Assembly: GCA_037349105.1 (NCBI GenBank)
Contig: JAYJMM010000100.1
Coordinates: 868,001-932,000, forward strand
Reading direction: 5' to 3'
Length of the DNA stretch: 64,000 nt
DNA from: Limnomonas spitsbergensis
Lineage: Eukaryota > Chlorophyta > Chlorophyceae > Chlamydomonadales
Positions within the stretch are counted from its first letter, which is position 1. Each line of letters opens with the position of its first letter. Under the pieces are notes generated by a model. The model was given only the letters and a program-made list of their open reading frames with translations, ran no database searches and was not told where the DNA came from. Positions 55,701-64,000 of this stretch are shown here, in pieces. The position numbers and the translations under genes were made by a program.

Positions 55701-58700
55701 AGAGAGCTTGGTGCAGCAAGCCCTGCTGCTTGAGCTACCGGCTGTTGGCCGGTCAAGACTTCGTCCTATTTCGCCCTGTCATCGGGACCTGATGGCTGTC
55801 CAAAGGTTGCTGAGCGCACACAAATGTCCTGCGCTGTATGGCAGTGTTTTCTTTAGTGAGTGGTGTACCACTATCAGCTACAGTTCAGCTACACTGTGGC
55901 CCCTGACCACAAGCGCGTGGTGCGGCCAGCCCTGCTGTTTGGGCCACCGGCCGGAGGCCGGTCCAGGTTTCGTGGGAATCAGCCCAGGGGTGGCCGCGGG
56001 GCGGCCCAGCAAAGGTGGTCCGGTACCCACTAAAAGAATCACTGCCACATGGAAGTGAAGGTGTTCATACTTTGCTTGAGTTTAAGGTGAAGCAGGGACC
56101 CAGGCTTCTAGATTGCAGCCGTCTCCTCCATGCAACTGACGAGCATGTGGAAGGTCCGCCGTGAGGGACGGGGTTTGTACCTCGCTCGAGAGGCTTTGCT
56201 GCACTGTGGAACTGTACGGGAGGAAATGAGCATGGTAGAGGCGTGGGGTTCATACCATGCTTGAGGAGCTTTCCCACATTGAGGGGAAAAGGTAGGGTTT
56301 GAAGCCGTTTAGCATGATGGTAGAGGCGCCTGGTCCATGCACTGCTCGCTTAAATGCTGTCCTGTCGCGGCCATGCAGAGGGGTATGTATGCATCTGCGT
56401 CCCATGTGCTGACGCCAGCTGCGAGATCCCGGGGTGGGCCCTTTGACAATTCGGCAATCTGGCCTCCATCGCTCAAATGTGCTATGGCCCCGCCCTGGAA
56501 AATAAGCCCTGCTGTATCTCACCCTCTGCCCCACCACCCTTTCCCAATCCCCGCTCTTCAGGAATGTGGACCGCCTCCCTATGGATTGCAATACGTTCAA
56601 TATCTTCTGCCAAATCTCTAGATCTGCTAAATATCTCGCTTCCCTCCACCCCACCCCTCTCCCCCCTGCTCCCTGCTCATCAGGGATGTGGACTGCCTCA
56701 TGGCCAACTTCCCCATGAATTTCAATATGTTCAATATCTTCTGCCAAATCTCTAGATCTGCTAAATATCTCGCTTCCCTCCTGCGCCCCCTCTCCCCCCT
56801 GCTCCCCGCTCATCAGGAATGTGGACCGCCTCATTGCCGACTTCCCCATGGACAACAAGCCGCAGTACCAGTCCGTGCACATCTTCTTCTCTTCTCAGGT
56901 CAGTCCTCGGGCCTGCCTTATGTCAGCCTTGTGCCAGACCTGGGCCTGCCTTGGGCCTGCATATAAAAATATATGGAGCCTCCTTCAGGCCTGCATTATG
57001 GCTGGTAGGGACTGCATTGAGTCCCCAAGGCCCAAGGGCCTGCCGGACCTGCATTGAGTCCCCAAGGGTCTGCCGGACCTGCATAGGGCTGAAGTGGTTG
57101 TTGCAGCAGGCTTGCGTTTTTCAATCCTTGGACCTGCACTGGAAAGCAATTCAGGTTGGATCAGGCTTGCGTTATGTCAGCCTTGTGCCAGTCTTAGACC
57201 TGAATCCAGGCCAGGAGCTGGCTAGCCTTGGACCTGCCTCAGGCCAGCCTAACGCCTGGATGCGGGGAGGAGTTGGCTAGCCTTGGACCTATCTCGTGCC
57301 AGCACTGGGCCTGGATGGGGGGGGGTAGAAAGGCTTGAACCTGCCTTATGCCAATACTGGATCTGCATCTAGGCCTGCATTTCGCAAGCCTTGTAGCAGT
57401 CTCATGTCTGTCTGAGACATGAATGAGGCCTGAGTTAGGTCAGCATTGAGCCTGAAGTGGGCCTGAATTGGGTCAGCCTGAATTGAGACTGAATTGAGAC
57501 TGAATTGAGACTGAATTGAGACTGAATTGAGGCTGAATTGAGCCAGAAGTGGGTCAGCCTGAATTGGGCCTGAAGCCCTGCACCAGGCCTGAATGGGCCT
57601 AACTCCATATGGCCAGCCTTGGACTAGCCTGGGGCATGGGAAGCATTTAGAACGTCCTTCCCCTCCTCTCAAGAAATGTGCACCTAGCCACCTAGGGTTG
57701 GTGAGAGGCGCCCACACAGGGGAGGCTCTGGAGGAACGGTTGTGAGAACCTGGTTATGAACGAATGGTTCCGAATGAATGTTTCCCGTTATTTGATGGCG
57801 TGGTTTTGAATACATGGTAAGGAACTCTGGATGATGCTGTTGGCATAGTTATGAACAAATGGTCATGAATGAATGATTGCCATTATATCGCCACTATATG
57901 ATGGTATTCTTTGGCAGCATTGGTGGCCAATGCCATGGCACCGGTCATGGCCATTGATGCATGGCTATGAAGGAAAGGATAAGGCTGCCTATGGTGGGCA
58001 GGTCAGCCCCGATCTCTTAGACTGCAGACTGGACATGAAGACATGGTTTGAAACACGTGGATTAGAAGGCATGGTTCAGAATACATGGACATGGCTGCAT
58101 GCGGGTTTGCAGGTCCGCCCCAAGCTGATTGATCGCATCAAGGCGTGCGGCCCTCTCATGACTCACCTCAGGTCGGTTGGGTGCTGAGAGGATGAGCGCC
58201 TTGACTGGAAACCTTTCAGGACTGGCATAATGTTTGCTGAGTGTCTTAATTCTTACTTGGCCCCGGTTGAAATCTTGACCCTGATTTGGCCCTAGATGAA
58301 CCCTAAACCCTATCTTTGCCCTCGTTGAGCTCTTATCCCTAGTTTGGCCCTCTTCAAATGCTGGACCCACCTTTGGCCCTCATTGAACCCTAAACCCTCA
58401 TTTGGCCCTCATAGAACCCTAAATCCAACTTTACCCCTCGTTGAACCTTTAACCCTAACTTGGCCCTAGTTGAACCCTCAACCCTTTTTGGCCCATATTG
58501 AACATGAAATTATAACATGGCCCTATGGAAACTCATGGCCCTATGAAAACCCTTCACCCTAACTTGGCCCCCAACCTCCCCAGGGCGTTAAAGGAGACCA
58601 ACCTAGAGTTCTTGCTGGTGGACTCACGCACAGTCATGACGGAGCACCCAGATGCTCTGGTCAGGTGAACTTTGTTGGGCGGAGTTGGCTTTGGGGTTGA

Positions 58701-61700
58701 TCTGGCTAGGTTTTGGGGTTCACTTGCTAGGGTTTAGCGCTGACACTGAACCCTGAACCCACGTCATGGGCTGAGCTCTCAACCCTGAACCCTTGTCACG
58801 CGCTGAGACTGTTTCTTAACCCTAGTCTGCATGGCCCCTGCATAGTCGGTCCTTGCCCTGCATGGTCGGGGCCGATTAAGCAGAGCACGCACTGACGCTG
58901 GCCCTAAACCCTAAACCCTCACGGTCACGCGCTGGGTCATGTCATGTGACACACCAATGCTGTCCTGAAACCCCAAACCCTCACGGTCACGCGCTGACGC
59001 TGATTGTTGACCCATGTCATGGCATGGCGCTGATGCTGCCGCCCGCCTTTCCTCTTGACCCTGTAGGCTGATGGGCCCACACGGCGAGCCAGCCAGCCAG
59101 GCATCCGACATCTCTGCCATCGTGTCGCGCCTGTCCACACTTTTCAGCACAATGCAGGAATTCCCCGTCATCAGGTGTGTGTGGGGGGGGAGGGGGGGGC
59201 CGGGCAGTTAACTCATTCTTGTTTTGTGGAAAGGAACGCTTGCTGGCACAATCAGGTGGGGCGGGCAGCGTTGACACGTCATCACTTGCTCCGATTCCTT
59301 TCAAAAGGCAAAACGAATACGACTTGTAGTCCCCTGGGTTGAGGTAGGTGGCGGGTTGTCATCAGGCGGGAGGGGAAGAGCGGCTAGGTAGCTTACTCGT
59401 TTTTCTCTCCGTGGAAAGGAATGCTTGCTGGCACAAGCAGGCGTGTGTGTGTGAGTGTTTGGTGGTGGTGGGGGGGGTGGGGGGGGGAGGGGCGGCGCAA
59501 CAGTTCGATCTGTTTCTGTGTGGAATGGAATGTTGCCTAGCACGACTAGGTGGGGCGGACGGAGTAATTGGTTACTCGTTTTTTTAATGTAAAAAGGCGG
59601 AGTAACAGTTTACTTGTTTTGTTTTGTAGAAAGGTGGAGTAATTGGTTACTCGTTTTTTTAATGTAAAAAGGCAGAGTAACAGTTTACTTGTTTTGTGTA
59701 GTAGAAAGGTGGAGTAATTGGTACTCGTTTTTTTAATGTAAAAAGGCAGAGTAACAGTTTACTTGTTTTGTTTTGTAGAAAGGTGGAGTAATTGGTTACT
59801 CGTTTTTTTAATGTAAAAAGGCGGAGTAACAGTTTACTTGTTTTGTTTTGTAGAAAGGTGGAGTAATTGGTTACTCGTTTTTTTAATGTAAAAAGGCGGA
59901 GTAACAGTTTACTTGTTTTGTTTTGTAGAAAGGTGGAGTAATTGGTTACTCGTTTTTTTAATGTAAAGAGGCAGAGTAACAGTTTACTTGTTTTGTTTTG
60001 TAGAAAGGTGGAGTAATTGGTTACTCGTTTTTTTAATGTAAAAAGGCGGAATAACAGTTTACTTGTTTTGTTTTGTAGAAAGGTGGAGTAATTGGTTACT
60101 CGTTTTTTTAATGTAAAAAGGCGGAGTAACAGTTTACTTGTTTTGTTTTGTAGAATAGTGGAGTAATTGGTTACTCGTTTTTTGTTTTGTAAAAAGGAAT
60201 GCTTGCTGGCACAAGCAGGTGGGGCGGGCAGTGTAGAAAATGCATAATTCGCTTGGTTGTCGCGGGTCACGTCGAGCAGTCCAGGAATGTGGATTGGGTC
60301 AGGAGGCATTGAGCCAGGAGGGATTGCGCCAGGAGAGAGTGAGGGTGGGTTGTCGGGGGGACCTCTCTCTGTGGGGGATCCCCCTTCTGCTCCATTTGTG
60401 TCCCATTCGGTAGAGACGCAGGCGAGGTGAAGCTGGCGGGGTGGAGGGCGGGCGGCATGGGGCTGTTGCAGGGCAGGGTGCAGCCGGGATGCTGTTTGAG
60501 GAGGGTCGGAGGGCTGTGAGGGGGGCAGGTCTGCGTCCGCCTTCTGACCTGGGGATGGCTAGATGCATGTCCTTGAGTGAGACCCGCACCCACCCACGCG
60601 GCTATAGACCCCCGGAGGGCATCACACATATCAGTATGCCCCCATGAACAGGGAGGGTTTAGGGTTTACATAGACACACACGTCAACATGCACACCCACA
60701 CTTTCCCCTTCACCCTTCACCCTTCACCCAGGCTTCTCCCTTAACCCTCTCCCTAAACCCTAAACACACCCTTCTCCCTCCCACAGGCTCATACACATGG
60801 TGAACCCTGAACCCTACAAATTTGCCCGGCTTCCTCTTGCAGGTACAAGCACATGGTAAACTCTTAACCCTAAACTCTGAACCCTTAACCCTTATTTCCT
60901 AAGCCTAACAATCTGCTTGGCGCCCTCCTCCAGGTACAAGCACATGTTAAAATCTTAACCCTAAGCCCTAAACCCTTGACATTGAACCCTACAAATCTGC
61001 TTGGCTCCCTCCCCCAGATACAAGCACCTGCCGGAGCCCGGGCCTTCGGACCCGCCAGGCGCCCTGGCACGCGCTTCGCTGACGCAGCGTCTGGGCACTG
61101 CGCTGCTAGAGCGCTTGGTCGGCATGCAGGGTGCTGGCGTGGTGCCGGGAGAGGAGACGTGCGAGATGGTCATTCTGGACAGGTGAGCTGGCGGGCGGGT
61201 CTGTACTTCTCCTGGAGCCCTGGATCATCCTGGGCAGCCAGGTGTGGAATAAACCTGGCGCCTAAACCAAGCGCCGTAATAGTGCACTGGCCTTCAGTCG
61301 GGGGGCCCATGAAACATTGCTTGCTGCACCCACCCTCCCTGGACGCAGGCCCTGATGTAGCTGAATTGTAGATGAAGCGCCCCAAATATTGCACTGGCCT
61401 ACAGCCGGGGGGGGGGGGGGGGGGGGGGCATGAAGTAGGGCTTGCTGTAGGGCCAGCTTCACTAGGCTTTGGCCATGAATTGTAGCTGAATTGTAGCTGA
61501 AGCGCCCCAAATTATGCACTGTCCCCCATTTTGTGTGCAGGAGCTATGATCCCGTGGCCCCCCTCGTTCATGAGTTTACCTATGAGTCTATGGTGTACGA
61601 CCTGTTGGAGAAGAGCATGGAAGGGCCGGTGTACAGGTGGGGGAATATGTAAGGCGAATGTGCGCACAGCGTGCAGGCAGGACAGCTGTGCTCCCTTGCA

Positions 61701-63445
61701 TACTCTTGGAGGAGGGGGGGGTGCTGGAGATAGGAGAAAATCATGGAAGGGCCGGTGGACAGGTGGGGGATGTTTAAGGCACTCAAATGACAAATATACG
61801 AATAACAAGATGTGTGCCTTCCGTTGCCTTGCCTGCATACCCTGCCTGCATACCCTGTGGGGGGGTTGCTGAAGATTGGAGAAGAGCATGGAAGGGCCGG
61901 TGTACAGGTGGGGGAACTGCAAGGCACTGTAATGACAAATACGCGGATGAGAATGTGCGCACAACGTGCGCGCAAGAAAGCTGTGCCTCCTTGCATACCC
62001 CTGAGGGGGGGGGGGGGCGACTGTCGGAGGAGAGCATGGAAGGGCCTTGGTGTTAAGGTGAGAAAACTTTGCAAGACGCTCAAACTAACAAAATGTGGAT
62101 GAGAGTATGCAAACTTGAAGCATGCACGCAAGAAAGCTGTGCCTCCTTGCATACCCCTGGGGTATTACAGGAGGGGGGGGAGCTGGCGGAGAGGAACGCT
62201 GAGGGGCCTTGATGTGCAGGTGGGAGGCAAAACGCCCAAATCAGATATTTACAAATAAGGAGGTACGTGCAATTTGTCCCTTGCATGAATGCATACCCAG
62301 CGGGCCTGATGGAGAGGAGCATTGAGGGGCCTTGGTGTGCAGGTGGGGATATGGCGTGGCGCTCATTTCACAAATATAGGAATCAGAATATAAACGTGTG
62401 CAACGCGCTAAGAAAAACTGCGGTCCCTGTCCTTTCATCAGGTACCTGAGCGAGTCGGAGGAGGGAAGGCCCGAGAACAAGGAGGCGTCTCATACTCTTG
62501 TCCCCCACTCGCCCTGGCTCCCCGCCCCACAGTCCATCTTCCCTTTTCCCTTGCGTGCACCAAGTGTTCATGCCCCCATCCCCCTGATACACCCCCCTGC
62601 TCTTCTTACTTTTTATCAGGTACCGGAGTGTGTCTGAGAGATATAAGCCCGGAGAACAAGGAGGCCTCTCATGCGCTTGTCTCCCACTTGCCTTTGCATT
62701 CCTCCCTCCAGCGCAATCTCTTGCACCAGTCGTGAATGCACCTAACCCACCCCGTGCAACTCCCTACTATTTTGTCATAATAGGTATGCGAACAAGTCTG
62801 AGAGGGATAAGCCCGGGGAATAGGGAGGCCTCTCATGTGCTTGTCTCCCACTCGCCCTTGCATCCCTCCCTCCAGCGTGATATCTAGCAACAGTCGTGCA
62901 TGCACCCCACCCAACCCACCCCACTCCACCCCGTGCTACTCCCTGCTATTGTGTCTCACTAGGTATGCGAGCGAGTCTGACAAGGGAAAGCCCGAGAACA
63001 AGGAGGCGTCAATTGATGAGCGGGACCCCATGTGGCTTGAGCTGCGCCACATGTTCATAGCGGAGGTTTACCAGACCATCGCTACAAGATTCAAAGACTT
63101 CCAATCCAAGAACAAGGCGGCAAAAGCGGCAGGTGAGAGGTGTAGGATAGGATAGGTGAAAGGAACAGGATAAGTGACAGGTGCAGGACCAGAGCAGGAC
63201 CCCCAACCTGCCTCACACCCTGTAGCGATCTGGGGTATATATACCCCTAAGAGTCGCCCCAATACATCTACATCCTTTTACATCACGATCAATGCCCCTC
63301 GTAGTGGCATATCATTACACACCTGCCCCTCCTCCCAGGTAGTGGCATCAAGGACAAGGAGATGGGTCTGGGCAGCATGCGGGCGCTCATCACCGCCCTA
63401 CCTCAGTACCACGAGATCCTGTCGCGCATGACCCTTCATATCCAG
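52779..63445 (+). CDS. Sec1/Munc18 (SM) family protein, KEULE-like; 3' end outside window
   Basis: SM proteins bind syntaxin-type SNAREs and control vesicle fusion at membranes. Ten exons are visible: 52779-52975, 55256-55381, 56817-56898, 58113-58171, 58584-58664, 59067-59174, 61018-61182, 61541-61636, 62963-63132 and 63339-63445. Phases agree throughout, giving the first 397 codons of a family that usually has 600-680. Family landmarks in order: LRKAVQDRILVEMLGSVK, WKVLILDDVTTRILSSAAKM, SVVEDLHKDREPLPLAAVYF, RALKETNLEFLLVDSR, MQEFPVIRYKHLPEP, MVILDRSYDPVAPLVHEFTY, DPMWLELRHMFIAEV and ALPQYHEILSRM. These match plant KEULE/SEC1 best. Start: ATG at 52779. Alternatively a 78-nt intron (52783-52860, GTGAGG to GTCGCAG) would give MDSTLRKAV. 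Introns carry many exon-edge copies. The C-terminal third should lie beyond 64000. Confidence 0.9.
53440..55255 (+). repeat. About ten copies of Sec1 exon 2 5' edge and acceptor in intron 1
   Basis: Real exon 2 begins CAG|GATCTTGTCCAGCGCTGCC then AAGATGAGCGATATCC. Copies of this junction lie near 53451, 53560, 53660, 53868, 53978, 54522, 54645, 54894, 55028 and 55150, becoming closer to the exon sequence toward the real acceptor. Most retain CAG or AAG just before the exon-like part and many retain GATGAGCGATA. Confidence 0.85.
54015..54470. repeat. 42-bp C-rich minisatellite nested in intron 1
   Basis: About ten units of GCGACACCCCCATCCCGCCT then GCCCGTCCCCACCCCGCCCA GG. It begins right after an exon-2-edge copy (GATGAGCGATACCCAGG at about 54002), so it looks like a secondary expansion inside the exon-edge array. 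Six-frame open frames here are passengers. Confidence 0.9.
55425..55800 (+). repeat. GTAGCTGAA-family repeat with tandem CAGCTACAATT head
   Basis: Several CAGCTACAATTCAGCTACAA and CCTGCCTACGG units with GGGGCATGTGTGTGCTTCAG between them, then GCTTGGTGCAGCAAGCCCTG, GGCCGGTCAAGACTTCGTCC. This is one of the most complete copies. It lies in Sec1 intron 2. Confidence 0.7.
55870..56045 (+). repeat. GTAGCTGAA-family repeat, near-complete copy
   Basis: CAGCTACAGTTCAGCTACAC, GTGGTGCGGCCAGCCCTGCT, GGCCGGAGGCCGGTCCAGG, GGGGTGGCCGCGGGGCGGCC and AAAGGTGGTCCGGTACCCAC: the family's features in order. Confidence 0.75.
56550..56816 (+). repeat. Copies of Sec1 exon 3 5' edge and acceptor
   Basis: Acceptor-plus-exon starts at 56562 (CAG|GAATGTGGACCGCCTCC), 56684 (CAG|GGATGTGGACTGCCTCA) and the coding copy at 56817 (CAG|GAATGTGGACCGCCTCA). 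Spacing is 122 and 133 bp. The intervening TATCTTCTGCCAAATCTC block is also repeated. Confidence 0.85.
57420..57570. repeat. 12-bp GAATTGAGACTG repeats in intron 3
   Basis: Five or six units, within a longer stretch (56900-57610) of loose GGCCTGCCTTAGGCC-type words. No coding content. Confidence 0.7.
58250..58580. repeat. ~30-bp telomere-like repeats in intron 4
   Basis: Units such as TTTGGCCCTCATTGAACCC then TAAACCCT, repeated about ten times with drift. Similar CCCTAAACCC words recur in intron 5 (58740-58990) and intron 6 (60655-60980). Confidence 0.75.
59575..60195. repeat. 75-bp tandem repeat, about 8 copies, in intron 6
   Basis: Each unit has GGAGTAACAGTTTACTTG, TTTTGTTTTGTAGAAAGGTG and GAGTAATTGGTTACTCG. 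The TTTTGTTTTGTAG block resembles a 3' splice site and GAGTAATTGGTTACTC is a small palindrome. Flanking GGAATGCTTGCTGGCACAAG occurs on both sides (59410, 60190) and at 59230 in variant form. Confidence 0.85.
60780..61017 (+). repeat. Copies of Sec1 exon 7 5' edge and acceptor
   Basis: Acceptor-like junctions followed by TACAAGCACATG or a variant occur at 60787, 60843 and 60934; the coding junction CAG|ATACAAGCACCTG is at 61018. Spacing is 56, 91 and 84 bp, with telomere-like CCCTAAACCC between. Confidence 0.75.
61250..61515 (-). repeat. GTAGCTGAA-family repeats, tandem fragments in intron 7
   Basis: GCACTGGCCTTCAGTCGGGG and GATGTAGCTGAATTGTAG recur as GCACTGGCCTACAGCCGGGG and GAATTGTAGCTGAA, each followed by AAGCGCCCCAAAT. 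An 18-G run lies between. Confidence 0.6.
61637..62347 (+). repeat. Five copies of Sec1 exon 8 3' edge and donor
   Basis: Exon 8 ends GAAGAGCATGGAAGGGCCGG then TGTACAG|GTGGGG at 61636. Copies of this end with their donors follow at 61763, 61908, 62058, 62220 and 62343, spaced 123-162 bp. Most keep ATGGAAGGGCC or GAGGGGCC and a GTGGGG or GTGAGA donor. The 61908 copy is nearly identical to the real exon end. Confidence 0.9.
62435..62962 (+). repeat. Three copies of Sec1 exon 9 5' edge and acceptor
   Basis: Exon 9 begins TAG|GTATGCGAGCGAGTCTG. Copies begin at 62442 (GTACCTGAGCGAGTCGGAGG), 62620 (GTACCGGAGTGTGTCTGAGA) and 62784 (GTATGCGAACAAGTCTGAGA), each followed by AAGCCCG, GAACAAGGAGGC-like and TCTCATG. 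Spacing is 178, 164 and 179 bp. Confidence 0.9.
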
Positions 63446-63589
63446 GTGCAGGAGGGGAGTGTGGGGGGGGCTGATGTCGCCAAGGGAAGGACAGAGGGGG
63501 CAGCTTAGGGAAGCAAGGGCGGGAGGAGGGGCAGATCGATGCCTAGGTAAGGAGCTGGAGGAGGGCTGAGCGCCACTTAGGGAAGGGGG

Positions 63590-63850
63590 AGGGAGTCTTA
63601 GATCCGCCCATGGAGAGAGGGGGGGGTAGATCCGCTCACGGAGAGAGGGGGGGCTTAGATCCGCCCATGGAGAGAGGGCGGGTCTTAAATTCACCCAATG
63701 AGGGGGGGGGGGGGCTTAGATCTGCCCAGGGTGGGAGAGGGGGGAGGGCTAGAGAGGTGGGGGGGGGGAGGCTACAGGAGGGGGGGAGAGGGGGGGTAAA
63801 GAGGGAGGGGGCTAGAGTGTGGTTGGGATGGGAGAGGGGGGGGGTCTAGA
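63590..63850. repeat. G-rich ~35-bp tandem repeat beyond exon 10
   Basis: Units of CTTAGATCCGCCCATGGAGA followed by long G runs (7-16 G). Four or more G-runs lie close together, so G-quadruplex formation is plausible. It is intronic within the Sec1 gene if the gene continues. Confidence 0.7.
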
Positions 63851-63894
63851 GGGGTCAAAGCTCTGACGGCCGTCACACTTGTCCACTCCCTCCC

Positions 63895-64000
63895 CTCAGT
63901 TGCGCATGATCCGCTTTTGCTGTTTCCCTCTGTCATCGTCTTCAACTCAAAATCCTGGGTTAAGAACAAACCCCAGCTCTTAGCTCAAAATCCTGGGTTA
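63895..64000 (+). other. Possible start of the next Sec1 exon or an edge copy
   Basis: CCCCTCAG followed by TTGCGCATGATCCGC could be an acceptor, reading LRMIRF. The later residues do not match the SM family, so it may be a decayed edge copy. CTCAAAATCCTGGGTTA occurs twice in the last 55 bases. Confidence 0.25.

Noticed and set aside
62442..62830. Mutually exclusive alternative exons before Sec1 exon 9
   Set aside because: Copies match only the first ~50 bases of exon 9, then lose similarity and have no donor or continued frame, so I call them edge copies.

Overview
The window looks like nuclear DNA from a green-lineage eukaryote, most likely a chlorophyte or prasinophyte alga. Its genes are rich in introns with GT-AG (and one GC-AG) junctions. 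Two recognisable products have their closest relatives in green algae and plants: a hexose transporter of the HUP/STP type and a Sec1/Munc18 protein of the KEULE type. Introns contain runs like the plant telomere repeat TTTAGGG. There is no bacterial operon structure, and I see no rRNA, tRNA or CRISPR array. The species cannot be named from this sequence.

Layout: 1-2582 no supported gene; 2583-3167 a single-exon hypothetical gene (+); 4700-18930 an 11-exon hexose transporter gene (-, complete model, 566 aa); 19773-22347 a 3-exon gene (-, 479 aa) with a small Cys/His zinc-binding motif; 23219-23494 a truncated retrotransposon relic; about 24698-47401 a long gene (-), only partly resolved, with an organelle-type N-terminus and membrane exons. 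That gene's introns hold a 13-kb array of a 39-bp repeat and a 4-kb array of a 90-bp repeat. 47402-52778 is repeat-rich spacer. 52779-63445 holds the first ten exons of a Sec1/Munc18 gene (+), which runs off the right end. The transporter moves sugar across a membrane and Sec1 controls SNARE-driven vesicle fusion; nothing ties these genes into one pathway.

The main discovery is structural. In all three long genes, tandem repeats in the introns are built from the edge of the adjacent exon. Each unit carries the last or first tens of exon bases, the splice dinucleotide (GT or AG) and some intron, all in the right orientation. I see this at eleven or more exon borders, from two copies up to about 330. 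The largest array (39 bp, 13 codons, no stop) runs in the same frame as the exon it abuts, so any copy's donor would join the next exon in the same phase. Decoy splice sites therefore accumulate beside real ones, and the variable-length exon this implies can be tested with RNA reads.
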